A stretch of 64,000 bases of DNA from Capillibacterium thermochitinicola (lineage in GTDB: Bacteria > Bacillota > UBA4882 > UBA10575): NCBI RefSeq assembly GCF_013664685.1, contig NZ_JAAKDE010000016.1, positions 43,683-107,682 of the forward strand, in the 5' to 3' direction. Shown here piece by piece: positions 9,107 through 19,600 of this stretch. The position numbers and the translations under genes were made by a program. Each line of letters begins with the position of its first letter. Positions within the stretch are counted from its first letter, which is position 1. The notes under the pieces are model-generated. The model was not told the origin of the DNA. It was given only the letters and a program-made list of their open reading frames with translations, and did no database searches.

Positions 9107-10402
9107 ATGAATTTGATCACTGCGCCACGCGGCACTTTTGATCTGATGCCGCCGCAAGCTATAGTCTGGGAATGGATGGAGTCGACCATCCGCAAGGTAT
9201 TTCTTTCCTATGGCTACGGTGAGATCCGGACGCCCATTTTTGAACATACCGAACTCTTTCAACGGGGGATCGGCGAAACCACTGATATCGTGGAAAAGGA
9301 GATGTACACTCTGGTCGACAAAGGCGGGCGCAGTCTCACCTTACGGCCGGAGGGTACCGCTTCGGTTGTCCGCGCCTATATTGAACATAAACTTTATGGC
9401 CAGGCACCCGTGGCGAAACTTTTCTACATCGGCCCGATGTTTCGGCAAGAGCGGCCGCAGGCCGGCCGTTTCCGCCAGTTCCACCAGTTCGGCGTCGAAA
9501 TGATCGGTGAGAAAAGTCCCGTCGCCGATGCCGAGGTGATCATTCTGGCCCACGACCTCTACCGGCAATTGGGCTTGACCGAGCTGGAAATTCACCTGAA
9601 TACGGTGGGTTGCCCGGCGTGCCGTCAGGAATATAAAGCGGCGCTCACCTCCGCCTTGCAGGCGGTGGCCGACCAGCTCTGTCCCACCTGCCAACAGCGC
9701 TTAGTCCGTAATCCTTTACGCTTGTTGGACTGCAAAAGCCCGGTCTGTCAAGAAGTGATCAGTCGGGTGCCATCGATCCATCATTATCTTTGTGCCGACT
9801 GCCGTCACCATTTTGACCAGGTTACCACCCTTTTGGAAAAGGTCGGCGTGAAATATAAACGGTCCGACAAGTTGGTCCGGGGTTTGGACTATTACACCCG
9901 GACGGTGTTTGAGATCATCAATCATGACTTGGGAGCCCAGAATGCTCTCTGTGGCGGCGGCCGTTATGACGGGCTGGTCGCGGAATGTGGCGGGCCGGCG
10001 GTCCCCGGGGTTGGTTTTGCTTCCGGGATGGAAAGGCTCTATACAACCTTGGAACAAAAGGGGAAAATTCCGGAGCTTCCCTTTGGCCCCCAATTGTATG
10101 TCTTGCCTCTGGGCGAGGAGCTAAACGTAGTCGCCTTTGAAATCGCCACCGTCCTACGCCGGCAAGGCTTTAGTGTGGAGATGGGCAACGGAGCGAAAAG
10201 CTTAAAAGCGCAGCTGAAAACGGCTCATAAATCAGGAGCCGGTTATGCCGTGATCATCGGCGAGGAAGAATGGCGGGAGCGGCAAGTAACACTGAAAACT
10301 ATGGCGGATGGAAGCCAAAAACGTCTCCCGGCTTCCGGTTTGATGGAGGAGATTGCCGAACTGGTCAGTCCCCGGCTGATAGTACCGCTAAGGGAGGAAT
10401 AA
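9107..10402 (+). CDS. hisS: Histidyl-tRNA synthetase
   Basis: Class II aminoacyl-tRNA synthetase charging tRNA-His. The 431-residue protein starts ITAPRGTFDLMPP, contains motif 2 as FYIGPMFRQERPQAGRFRQF, the histidine-specific block LVRGLDYYTRTVFEI and motif 3 GGGRYDGL ... GVGFASGMERL, then the anticodon-binding domain ending in a KSGAGYAVIIGEEEW region. ATG start behind AAGGAACGAGGG. Unusually for the family, several CxxC pairs appear in the insertion at residues 165-225 (CPACRQE, CPTCQQR, CADCRHH); such a cysteine-rich insertion is common in Bacillota HisS. aspS follows two bases later. Confidence 0.97.
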   Translation: MNLITAPRGTFDLMPPQAIVWEWMESTIRKVFLSYGYGEIRTPIFEHTELFQRGIGETTDIVEKEMYTLVDKGGRSLTLRPEGTASVVRAYIEHKLYGQAPVAKLFYIGPMFRQERPQAGRFRQFHQFGVEMIGEKSPVADAEVIILAHDLYRQLGLTELEIHLNTVGCPACRQEYKAALTSALQAVADQLCPTCQQRLVRNPLRLLDCKSPVCQEVISRVPSIHHYLCADCRHHFDQVTTLLEKVGVKYKRSDKLVRGLDYYTRTVFEIINHDLGAQNALCGGGRYDGLVAECGGPAVPGVGFASGMERLYTTLEQKGKIPELPFGPQLYVLPLGEELNVVAFEIATVLRRQGFSVEMGNGAKSLKAQLKTAHKSGAGYAVIIGEEEWRERQVTLKTMADGSQKRLPASGLMEEIAELVSPRLIVPLREE

Positions 10403-10404
10403 GG

Positions 10405-12210
10405 ATGTCGTCACTGATTCGTACCCACGAATGTGGTTTGCTCGGCTTAAACGAAGTAGGTCAGACTGTTACGTTGAATGGCTGGGTTAATCGTTACCGG
10501 AACCTGGGCGGGTTATTGTTTGTTGACCTTCGCGACCGGTCCGGTGTGGTCCAGGTGGTTTTTAATCCGGAGCAACAGCCGGAGCTTTTTAAAACCGCGG
10601 AGGCTCTGCGGAATGAATACGTAATTATGGTGAAGGGACAGGTCCAAAAGAGACCGGCGAACATGGTCAACCCCGAAATGACCACCGGTGCGGTGGAGGT
10701 GATCGCCAGCGAGCTGGTGATCTTAAATACGGCCAAGACGCCGCCAATCTACGTGAACGAACGGCCAACGGAAGAAGAGACGCTCCGTCTCCGTTACCGT
10801 TATCTGGATCTGCGCCGCCCGGAAATGCAGAGGAATTTGGCCCTGCGTCACCGGATTGTTAAGTTGATCCGTGATTTTTTAGATAAAAAAGGGTTTTGGG
10901 AGATCGAAACCCCCATGTTAACCCGGAGCACGCCGGAAGGGGCGCGGGATTTTCTGGTCCCCAGCCGCGTCAACCCCGGTCAATTTTACGCCTTGCCCCA
11001 ATCCCCGCAACTGTTTAAACAATTATTGATGGTGAGCGGGGTGGAGAAGTATTTTCAGATTGCCCGTTGTTTCCGGGATGAAGACTTACGGGCGGACCGT
11101 CAACCCGAATTTACCCAGATCGACCTCGAGATGTCCTTTATCGAGCGGGAAAACATCCTTGCCTTGCTGGAAGAGATGATGGCGGTGCTCTTAAAGGAGC
11201 TGAAAGGGATTGACATCCCACGGCCTTTCCCCCGTCTGGATTATGAAGAAGCGATGAACCGTTTCGGCAGTGATAAACCGGACACCCGGTTTGGTTTGGA
11301 ACTTAAGGATATCTCCGCCTTGGTGGCCGATGGGGAGTTTGCCGTGTTCCGTAAGATCTTGGCCCAAGGGGGGAAAGTGGTTGCCTTCAATGCTCCGGGG
11401 TGCGGGGCTTATACCCGCCGGGAGTTGGATGACTTGTCGGCGTTGGCCGCCAAACACGGCGCGCAAGGCGTGGCCTATTTTGCCTTGACGGAAGGGAAAG
11501 TAAAATCGCCGATCAGCAAGTTTTTCACTGAGGAACAGTTGGCAAAGGTCTTTGCGCGACTGGAAGCCAAAGACGGCGATTTAATCATCATCATTGCCGA
11601 CCAGAACCCAACCCAGGCGCTCATGGCGCTCGGGGCTTTACGCCTTGAGTTTGGCCGCCGCTTAAATTTGATCCCAGAAAACCAGTATAATTTCTTATGG
11701 GTGCTGAACTTCCCCTTGTTTGAAAAGGATGCCGCCACGGGTCGTCTGGTTGCCATGCACCACCCCTTTACTTCACCGTTGCCGGAAGAGAAGGCGCTCT
11801 TGGAGGTCGAGCCGTTAAAGGTCCGGGCTAACGCCTACGATTTGGTGCTGAACGGAATGGAGCTGGGCAGCGGCAGCATCCGGATTCACGAGCGCAGCCT
11901 CCAAGAGAAGATCTTTGCCACCCTGGGGCTCTCCCCCGACGTGGTACAAGAAAAATTCGGCTTTTTGTTGGAGGCCTTTGAATACGGGACCCCGCCCCAC
12001 GGCGGCATCGCGCTGGGGTTGGACCGGTTGGTGATGCTGCTGGCAGGGGCAAGCAGCATGCGTGAGGTGATCGCTTTTCCGAAGACGACCAGCGCTACGT
12101 GCTTGATGACCATGGCCCCCTCCGAAGTAACTCAGGAACAGTTGGATGAGGTGCATTTGGTTACCAAGTATAGGAAACCTCCGGCGGCAACCACAGACTT
12201 GCAAGGATAA
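10405..12210 (+). CDS. aspS: Aspartyl-tRNA synthetase
   Basis: Class II synthetase charging tRNA-Asp (or also tRNA-Asn if no AsnS exists). The 601 residues fit the bacterial type: an OB-fold anticodon domain (TLNGWVNRYRNLGGLLFVDLRD), motif 2 with YFQIARCFRDEDLRADRQPEF, the bacterial GAD insertion in the middle, and motif 3 GGIALGLDRLVMLLAG. ATG start with GGGAGGAATAAGG; a longer in-frame stretch upstream lies inside hisS and is rejected. Co-transcribed with hisS, from whose stop codon it is separated by two bases. Confidence 0.97.
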   Translation: MSSLIRTHECGLLGLNEVGQTVTLNGWVNRYRNLGGLLFVDLRDRSGVVQVVFNPEQQPELFKTAEALRNEYVIMVKGQVQKRPANMVNPEMTTGAVEVIASELVILNTAKTPPIYVNERPTEEETLRLRYRYLDLRRPEMQRNLALRHRIVKLIRDFLDKKGFWEIETPMLTRSTPEGARDFLVPSRVNPGQFYALPQSPQLFKQLLMVSGVEKYFQIARCFRDEDLRADRQPEFTQIDLEMSFIERENILALLEEMMAVLLKELKGIDIPRPFPRLDYEEAMNRFGSDKPDTRFGLELKDISALVADGEFAVFRKILAQGGKVVAFNAPGCGAYTRRELDDLSALAAKHGAQGVAYFALTEGKVKSPISKFFTEEQLAKVFARLEAKDGDLIIIIADQNPTQALMALGALRLEFGRRLNLIPENQYNFLWVLNFPLFEKDAATGRLVAMHHPFTSPLPEEKALLEVEPLKVRANAYDLVLNGMELGSGSIRIHERSLQEKIFATLGLSPDVVQEKFGFLLEAFEYGTPPHGGIALGLDRLVMLLAGASSMREVIAFPKTTSATCLMTMAPSEVTQEQLDEVHLVTKYRKPPAATTDLQG

Positions 12211-12228
12211 GCCCACATATGGTAAGAT
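12199..12228 (+). promoter_or_regulatory. Candidate sigma-A promoter for the 6S RNA
   Basis: TTGCAA, 18-base spacer, TAAGAT, overlapping the end of aspS and about 20 bases before the 6S RNA closing stem. Reasonable but not consensus. Confidence 0.4.
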
Positions 12229-12247
12229 CTAAATAGAAACAACAAAC

Positions 12248-12441
12248 GAAACCCTGCTGTGCGCGTGACGAAGCTGATGTATTGAACCAACACATTTACC
12301 TAGGGAGCCGATCTCCGGGCGTGGCGTGTAAGCCTTGGCGAAGGAAGGACACACAAAAGCGTCTGGGTAGGCACCCACCTGTTGAGAGCGGGTTCAGGTA
12401 ACCTTCAGCCGTAAACGACATGGCGGGGTTTCTTTCTTTTT
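12248..12441 (+). ncRNA. ssrS: 6S RNA (RNA polymerase-sigma-A regulator)
   Basis: A non-coding stretch of about 190 bases between aspS and the cyclo-ligase gene. Its ends pair as a long closing stem (GAAACCCTGC near the start against GGCGGGGTTTC near the end), followed by a T-rich tail TTTCTTTCTTTTTT. Inside are sequences I recognise from 6S RNA alignments: GAACCAACACATTTACC, then CTAGGGAGCC paired with a later CCGGGCGTGG, and GTAAGCCTTGGC. 6S RNA mimics an open promoter and binds the sigma-A holoenzyme. In Bacillus bsrA lies downstream of aspS, and in proteobacteria ssrS lies upstream of a cyclo-ligase gene; both neighbours are present here. Exact ends are uncertain by about 10 bases. Confidence 0.8.
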
Positions 12442-12489
12442 TGGGTATGACCACGACGAAAAAACCAAAGCGTCAAGGGGGCTGGTTCA

Positions 12490-13071
12490 TTGCAATCCAC
12501 CGTCAAGGCGGAAAAAAAAGAACTGCGCGCCGTCTACCAGACGAAGCTCGCGCAGATCCCGGAAGCCAAAGTCCGGCGATGGAGTGCCCAGATCTGTGCG
12601 CGGGCTTTAGCCTTGCCGGTCTTACCGGACAAGCAAGTTATAGCGGCTTATTGCTCCTTTGGCCACGAGGTGGCTACCCGGCCGCTCCTCGCCGGTTTGC
12701 TGGCGGCAGGCCATGTTTTAGTCCTGCCCGTGGTGGACCGGCAAAGCCGGATGATGGAGTTCCGGCGCGTCGACAGTCTGGATGCCTTAACCCCTGGCGT
12801 TTACGGGATTTTGGAACCCCGGAGCGGAGAGTTATGTTCCCCGGAGGAGATTGAGCTGTTCTTCATTCCCGGTCTTGCTTTTGACCGACAGGGGAACCGG
12901 TTGGGCCGCGGGGGCGGGTATTATGACCGTTATCTGTCCACGGTCAGACCGGATGCGGCCAAAATTGGGCTTGCTTTTCAACTGCAGATCGCCGAGGCCC
13001 TCCCTGTTGCTCCCCACGATATAAAAGTCGATGCGGTCCTAACCGAGCAGGAAATTATCTGTTACGTTTAA
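12490..13071 (+). CDS. fau: 5-formyltetrahydrofolate cyclo-ligase
   Basis: Cytosolic ATP-dependent enzyme that converts 5-formyl-THF to 5,10-methenyl-THF (YgfA/YqgN family). The 193 residues carry the N-terminal KKELRAVYQTKL helix, the PLL/VLPVVD core and the diagnostic ATP-binding block GNRLGRGGGYYDRYL. TTG start behind a GGGGG stretch; no better start is visible. It follows the 6S RNA directly, and its last 17 bases overlap the end of the convergent PspC gene. Confidence 0.93.
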   Translation: MQSTVKAEKKELRAVYQTKLAQIPEAKVRRWSAQICARALALPVLPDKQVIAAYCSFGHEVATRPLLAGLLAAGHVLVLPVVDRQSRMMEFRRVDSLDALTPGVYGILEPRSGELCSPEEIELFFIPGLAFDRQGNRLGRGGGYYDRYLSTVRPDAAKIGLAFQLQIAEALPVAPHDIKVDAVLTEQEIICYV

Positions 13072-13441
13072 ATCCGCCAAAGAGCATGATGATCCCAAGG
13101 ATAATCAAGAAGAACGGCAACAAGTCACGAAAACGCGGCCAGGGAAATAGGGCACGCCACAAGAAGAACAATCCCAGGACAATCAGGATGATGCCGCCCC
13201 GCCGCCACCGTTGTTCATCGTCTTCCGGGCTTTCTTGGACTTCGGTCCGGTCCCAGTTGTCGTTCTCTTCGGGAATAATGAAACAAGCAATCAGATAAAC
13301 AAGTCCGCCACCGAACGATAACGACAGGAGCCACAATAACCGGATTACCGTGACATCAACGTTGAAATAATCGGCCAACCCTCCGGCCACCCCGGCGATT
13401 ACCCGATCCTTTCGGGATCGGTACAGACGTTTTGGTTCCAC
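13055..13441 (-). CDS. PspC-domain membrane protein
   Basis: A 128-residue protein with an N-terminal PspC domain (LYRSRKDRVIAGVAGGLADYF, then VIRLLWLLSLSFGGGLVYLIACFIIPEE) and a C-terminal pair of hydrophobic segments (GIILIVLGLFFLW, LLPFFLIILGIIMLFGG) resembling LiaI/LiaF-type membrane anchors. PspC-like proteins act in envelope stress response in Gram-positives. The GTG start is set by AAAGGAGG 9 bases upstream; the longer frame has no binding site. It is one of few minus-strand genes here and stands alone. Confidence 0.88.
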   Translation of the reverse strand: MEPKRLYRSRKDRVIAGVAGGLADYFNVDVTVIRLLWLLSLSFGGGLVYLIACFIIPEENDNWDRTEVQESPEDDEQRWRRGGIILIVLGLFFLWRALFPWPRFRDLLPFFLIILGIIMLFGGFKRNR

Positions 13442-13578
13442 CAGGCAAGACCTCCTTTTACTTCCTCTTGTCTTTCCTATCTTACACCATGATTTGCGGA
13501 CAAGCAATCTTTCGGCAGGAAAATAACGCCCGCGGCAAGAACCTGATCCACAAGAATCAGGAGATGGGGGCGTAATTA

Positions 13579-16500
13579 ATGCTGCAAATTATTCGACATC
13601 CCGATCTCTACCGGGATCCGGTCGGTGCGATCCGGGACCTGATTGGAGATGAATGGCCGAAGTCCGGTGACCGGAGACTGGTGTTCATTTTTTCCACCCA
13701 AACGCTCTTGGAGTACTGGGAGGAACAATTACTGCCGGCCTTCGGCAGTTGGGGCGGGGTGCGTTTTGTCCTGTTCGATGGTTTCGTCCGGGATCTATTA
13801 CAAGAAATCCGTCCGGACCTTTCCGACTTGACACCCGGGGGCAGCATCTTGCTTTTACGGTTGGCCGTTGCCGAGCTGGCCAAGGAGGGAAGAATCCCTT
13901 ATCTGGCCAAGGCCTTTCCGGCGGTCGGTTTTTACGCCACCCTTCGTCAGGAGATCAGCCTTCTGAAACGGGCGGGCCTTGATCCCGTCTCCTTTGGCCA
14001 CCTGGTACGGACGGCAGATCAACCATTACATGAGCTGGCTGCGGTCTATGCACGTTATCAACAATTACTAAGTGAGCGGCATTTGGCCGACGGGGAAGAA
14101 AAATACCGTCAAGCGGTGGCCGAAAGTGACAAAGTCCTCCCTTGGCTCCAGGGGAAAGAACTCCTGGTGATCGGATTTACCGATTTTACCCGGCAACAAG
14201 AAGCCCTCTTACATAACCTCAGTAGTCAGATGAAGGTGACCGTGGTCTTTGATCACGGGCTGGCCGACCGGCATGAGCTCATCCAACCCACTTTGCCGAG
14301 CGGGGAAAAGACGCAAGAATTAATCTATTCCCCGCTGAAAGCAGGGCAGGAGGCTATGGAAGGCCGCCTTTTGCTGGCCCATCTCCAGCAGAATTTGTGG
14401 GCCGGTCCTCCGGGGACGGATCCCCCTGGTTCCGACGGGAGCGTAGAATTGCTAAAAGTTAAAGGGGGAAGCCGTCACGAGCTGGTAGCGGTGGCCAATG
14501 AAGTGAAAAGATTATTAGCGGCCGACCCGTCCCTGACGCCCGGAGATATCGCGGTTGTTACACCATACCCGGTGGACGAGGTTTACCGGATCTTAACGGC
14601 GTTTGGACTCCCGGTGACCGCCCAGATCAGCGGCTCCTTGGTGCAGGAACCGGCGGCCCAGGCCTTACTGCAACCTTTCCGGGTCATCTTGTCCGCCTTT
14701 GAATGGGCCGAAATGGTTAAATACCTGCGTTGGGGCGGGGTCTATCCACCGGGACAACTATACCGGGTAAACCCGCCGGCGACCTTGGCCGAATGGGAAA
14801 CAACTCTGACCGCGATTTTCGCTGACAAGGAGGAACAAGGGGCGTGCAGTAAAGCTCTCCTCACTTTTCTGGCCCGGATCCCGCAAAAAGCCACTTATGG
14901 GCAATATTTCCAACTCTGTCTGGACTGGCTGGATCATCCGTTGCTTTTGGATAACTTCATACCTCCATCCGAAGGGGCTACGCCCTTTCTCCAAGCCAGA
15001 TTTGTGCAGACCTCCTTTCTTGGTAAACTTCGGAGTCTGGTCCAGAAAGGTTTGAGTTTAACGGCGTCCTATGCGGCGCTTGAAGTCCAACTGGCTGATT
15101 TCTATTTAACACTCGAAGCCATGCTGTCCCAGGAGGTGACGACGAAACCAACTTCCTGGCGAAGCGGCATCAGGGTCTTAACCCCAACGGAGGCGCGGGG
15201 GTTGAGCTTTCGGGTCTCTTTTCTCGTCGGTCTCAACGAAGGGGTTGTCCCGCGTTTAACCCCGACAGGATGGCTTTTACGGGAAGAAAGGGTTCTCGAC
15301 TTGCCCCTCGCTTCCTTGTTGCCGACCAATCGTGAGCAATTACGACGGGAACGTTTGCTCTTTTCTTATCTCCTGAAAACAGCCCGGGAAAAACTGGTCC
15401 TCAGCTGCTGTCAGACCAATGAGGAAGGGGAAGCGGTTAACCCCAGTTCCTTCTGGGAAGACCTGATCGAGCTCTTACCCGGTGCGCAACCGATTAAAGA
15501 GGTAGAGACAGGTAGCCTGATTGCGCCCTTCTCTTCGTTCAACTCTGCCGCATTAGCATCGGAGGTTGACGAAAAGATCCGGGCGGCGCTCGCGCGGCAA
15601 CGGGCCGGGCGTGCCCGCAACGGTTATTTGGGTCCGTCCGAAGCTCAGCTCCTCCGGGCCAAACTGAGTGACAAACCTTTTGGCATTTCGGCTTTGGAGG
15701 AGTATATGACCTGTCCTTTTCTTTATTTTTGCCGGCGGTGGCTCAGGATCGATCCCCTGGGCGAACCGGAGATTATCCCTTCCCGGTTGACGGAAGGCAG
15801 TATTGCCCATTTGGTGTTGAAAGAATTTTTCCACCGCCACCGGGGAGAGGTTTTGCTGCGGAAATCTTTGGACATGTATCTGACCGAAATCCGGAATTTG
15901 GTCCAAAAGCATTACCCACAGGCCGAAGCAAAAAAGTCAATGCTCCACCACAATCTGTTGGTCTTGGGGCGAGAACACTTAATTTCCCTGTTAACCAGAG
16001 TAGTCCAGGAAGAGGTGGCGTGGGGGGAGAAAACCGACGGTCGCTTTATCCCCCGCTATTTCGAATTGGGCTTTGGCGGCCTTCTACACGACGCCGACGC
16101 CAGTTCCACGCCCCAGCCGCTGGTCTTGACGGCGGAAGACGTTCCGCCCGACCGGCCGCCATTAAAAATTTGGGGGAAGATCGACCGGGTTGATACGGAT
16201 GGAGCCGGGAATTTCATCGTCTATGACTATAAAACAGGGACGCTGCCGGCCCAAGGGGAGATTCTCAGCGGTAAGCGCCTGCAGCTTCCCCTGTATCTCC
16301 TGGCGGTGAGCCGCCTTTTTCTCCCGGAGGGGAGGCCGGTGGGTGCCGCCTATTACAGTCTGCAACAGGCCAACCGGTTGAGGGGGATCTGGCGTGCGGA
16401 AGCGCAGGTGCTAGGGATTGGTACCCGCAACATCCTGACGGACGAGGAGTGGACGGCAACGCTGAAAAACGCCGTGACGGCGGCGCTCCAATCCTACCAT

Positions 16501-16620
16501 GCCATCCTCCAGGGGGCCTTTCCTTTCTGCCCACCGAAGTTATGCCCGGATTACTGTGAATTCTGGTCAATCTGTCGTCAAGGGATCTGGGGAAGGGAGG
16601 ATCAAGATGCAGCTGAATGA
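13579..16620 (+). CDS. addB: ATP-dependent helicase/nuclease subunit B (AddB/RexB)
   Basis: Second nuclease subunit of the AddAB double-strand break repair complex. The 1013 residues end in a RecB-type nuclease domain with the VYDYKTGTL motif (catalytic D-x-K) and the four cysteines expected for a 4Fe-4S cluster: one in EEYMTCPFLYFC and three in the C-terminal CPPKLCPDYCEFWSIC block. The N-terminus (VFIFSTQTLLEYWEEQLLPAF) shows no Walker A motif, as in RexB-type subunits and unlike Bacillus AddB. The ATG has a GGAGATGGGGG stretch upstream. Overlaps addA by 14 bases. Confidence 0.92.
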   Translation: MLQIIRHPDLYRDPVGAIRDLIGDEWPKSGDRRLVFIFSTQTLLEYWEEQLLPAFGSWGGVRFVLFDGFVRDLLQEIRPDLSDLTPGGSILLLRLAVAELAKEGRIPYLAKAFPAVGFYATLRQEISLLKRAGLDPVSFGHLVRTADQPLHELAAVYARYQQLLSERHLADGEEKYRQAVAESDKVLPWLQGKELLVIGFTDFTRQQEALLHNLSSQMKVTVVFDHGLADRHELIQPTLPSGEKTQELIYSPLKAGQEAMEGRLLLAHLQQNLWAGPPGTDPPGSDGSVELLKVKGGSRHELVAVANEVKRLLAADPSLTPGDIAVVTPYPVDEVYRILTAFGLPVTAQISGSLVQEPAAQALLQPFRVILSAFEWAEMVKYLRWGGVYPPGQLYRVNPPATLAEWETTLTAIFADKEEQGACSKALLTFLARIPQKATYGQYFQLCLDWLDHPLLLDNFIPPSEGATPFLQARFVQTSFLGKLRSLVQKGLSLTASYAALEVQLADFYLTLEAMLSQEVTTKPTSWRSGIRVLTPTEARGLSFRVSFLVGLNEGVVPRLTPTGWLLREERVLDLPLASLLPTNREQLRRERLLFSYLLKTAREKLVLSCCQTNEEGEAVNPSSFWEDLIELLPGAQPIKEVETGSLIAPFSSFNSAALASEVDEKIRAALARQRAGRARNGYLGPSEAQLLRAKLSDKPFGISALEEYMTCPFLYFCRRWLRIDPLGEPEIIPSRLTEGSIAHLVLKEFFHRHRGEVLLRKSLDMYLTEIRNLVQKHYPQAEAKKSMLHHNLLVLGREHLISLLTRVVQEEVAWGEKTDGRFIPRYFELGFGGLLHDADASSTPQPLVLTAEDVPPDRPPLKIWGKIDRVDTDGAGNFIVYDYKTGTLPAQGEILSGKRLQLPLYLLAVSRLFLPEGRPVGAAYYSLQQANRLRGIWRAEAQVLGIGTRNILTDEEWTATLKNAVTAALQSYHAILQGAFPFCPPKLCPDYCEFWSICRQGIWGREDQDAAE

Positions 16621-19600
16621 GGAACAACGACGGGCCGTTGAAGATTTTTCCACGGATCTGCTGGTCATGGCCGGGGCCGGGACCGGGAAAACCAGAGTCC
16701 TGACCCAAAAATATCTGCATTTATTGCAGACGCGCCGATGTGAAGTGCCCCAGATCGTGGCTGTCACTTTCACCAACAAGGCCGCTGCGGAAATGCGGGA
16801 CCGGATCCGGAAAGCAATGGTGGCTATTTACCACCAGAGCACCGGTGCGGAAAGGGAATACTGGTCCCGACAGGTGGAGTTATTGGAAGCGGCGGCGAAG
16901 ATCACCACCATCCATGGCTTATGTCTGGGGCTTTTGAAACAACACCCGGTGGAAGCCGGCATCGATCCGCAGGGGAAGATCCTGGATGAAGGAGAGGAGT
17001 ACCTCTTTAAAACAAAAGCGGCAAAAACAGCCTTAAGTGCTCTGTTGGCCGCCGACGACGACGGGTTTAACCTTTCGGTGGTGCTGGCGCTCGGGACCCA
17101 CTTCTTTCTGGAGCAGCTTCCGGCGCTATATAGCACCCTGAAGGAAGCCGGAGTCGAGGTGGAAAAGCTGGCGCCGTCCGCTCCGGAGGGGGAGTTCGAC
17201 CGGAAATTGGCTGCCGCCAAAAAGGACTTAACCAGCGCCCTCTTTCACCTGCAACAACAGGCCGGTACCGTCCGCCTGACCCCCCGGGCCCAGGAACTGT
17301 TGACCACCCTTTTTGCCCAATGGCCGGCTTACCGGGAAGCGTTGGCCAAGACGGATCGGTTAGACGAAACAGGAGCCAAGATCCTGGCGGAGCTTGTAGG
17401 TTTTCTCCCCAAAAACCTCAACAAGCAACTGCGTTCGGCCATCGACACGGTCCACGACCAGGTGGAGGCGGTCAGAAAAGCCCTGGCGTCCCGGGAGGCG
17501 GCCGCACAAAAACCGGTGATCCTTGCTTTTCTCCGTCTTTTCGATCAAGAATACAGCAGGCTGAAGCAGATGGAGGGGAAACTTGACTTTACCGATCAAC
17601 TCTTTTTAGTCCGGGAAATGCTCCGCACCCACCCGGCTATCGCCCAGGAATACCAAAAGCGCTTTGCCTACTTTATGGTGGATGAGTTTCAGGATACCAA
17701 CAGTCTACAGTGGGAGATCATTCAGCTCCTGTGCGGGGAAGGACACCGCGAAGGACGGTTGTTTCTGGTTGGTGATCTGAAACAGTCGATCTACCGTTTT
17801 CGGGGGGCGGAAGTGGAGATCATGACCGCTTTGGCCAACGCCAAACGCGAAGGGGACGGTCAAGTGCTGGTCTTGGCGAAAAATTACCGGACTAAAGCGA
17901 CGATTGCCGCCGTGATCAATCATCTCTGCCGTACCGTCTTTGCCAGCGAAGGCTTTCCCTACCATCCGCTGGTACCGGCGGGCGAAGAGGAAACCCGGGA
18001 AACCGGGGTCGAAATCTTACTTGCGGACGAAGACGAACCGGCACTGCTCGCCGCCAGAATCAAGCAGTTGGTGGAGGAGGGAACGCTTCAGGTCCGGAAC
18101 GGAAAAATCAGCCGGGCGGCACAGTACGGTGATGTGGCCTTGCTCTTTCGGACGAAAACCAGGATTAAAGCATATGAAGATGCCTTCCGGGCGCAGGGGA
18201 TCCCTTATCAGGTTACCGCAGGGGTCGGTTTTTACGCCCGGCAAGAGATTCAGGACCAGCTGAACCTGCTCCGTCTCGTCGAATGTCCGGATGATGCCCT
18301 TGCTTTGGCGGGGGTGTTACGATCACCCTTCTGTCAGGTTTCCGACCGGGGGCTTTTCTGGCTGGCCCATCCCGACGGGCTTACGAAAGGTTTTTGGGCG
18401 GGGGAGGAGGCCGCCGCTTATCCGCGGGAAATCCCCGCCCCGGAAAGACAACGTCTGGCACGGTTTAGGCAGTTTTTGGCCGCTTTGGGCCAAAATGCCC
18501 ACCTGCTCACGATTCCGGAGATCCTCCGCGCCGCCTGGTCCGAAACGGGTTATTTGGCGACAGTGGCCGCTTTGCCGGAAGGTGAACGCTGCCTGGCGAA
18601 TCTGGAAAAACTGATCCTGCGGGCGGAAGATTTTGCGGCAAAAGGCTACTCCGGTCTGCGTGACTTTGTCGCTTTTTTCCGTCATCTGTCCACCTTGGAG
18701 GTGCGGGAAGGAGAGGCGACGGTACCGCAGGGTGAGGGGAACTTCGTGCAGATGATGACGGTACACGCGGCGAAAGGATTGGAGTTTCCGGTGGTGGTCC
18801 TCCCCGAGCTGGACCGGGAATTTAACCTCTCCGCCCGGACGACCGTGGCTTACCATAAAGAATACGGGCTTGTCCATAAAATAAAGGACCCGTCCGGGTC
18901 GTGGCTGGAGACGGAGGCGACCGCGCAGTTGAAAGCCGTGGAGAAAAGGGCGGAGATCTCGGAGTTAAAGCGCCTGTTCTATGTCGGTCTCACCCGGGCC
19001 CGCGATTATTTATTATTATCCGCCACCGTAAAGGAGGTTAAAGCCAAGAGCATTGATGAGGGATGTTCTTGGCTGGACTGGTTGGCACTGGTGTGGCCCG
19101 GTTTGACCACCGCGGAGGAAGGGCTCCATCTCCTTGCCGATCACCCGGTTAAGCTCACCCGGTCGGTACCGGTCGCCGTTCAGGCGGGACTGGCCTTAGA
19201 CCAGCAGAGAGCCCAGACCGAGGAGATCGCCGCCACCCTTGAATTACCTGTTACGGCGCAAAAAATGACGACCCGCCGCCTCTCGTTAACGCCACTCCTC
19301 ACTTTCCAGGAGTGTCCCCGCCGTTTTTACTGGCAACACCGTCTGGGGAGCGACCCGACGACGGTTCCGGTGCCTCCTGGTTCGCCCGGGGAAAAGGTCG
19401 TCACCAATTACAGTCTGCTCCTGGGGGAAGTCTTTCACCGTTTGATCTCCGGGCCGGCTCTAAACAAGGCCGAAGCCGAGTCCGCGTTGGCCGGTTGGTT
19501 CCATGCGTTGCCGGCGGAGGAAAGGCAAGCCGCCTTTACCCAGGTGAATCTGATGTACCAAAACTACCTGGCCAGCCCCTTCCTGCCGGAAACGGGGGTG

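Noticed and set aside
12420..12854. 144-codon plus-strand frame from the end of the 6S RNA into fau
   Set aside because: Overlaps the 6S RNA closing stem and the fau gene in a different frame; composition is shadow-like (many R, P, G).
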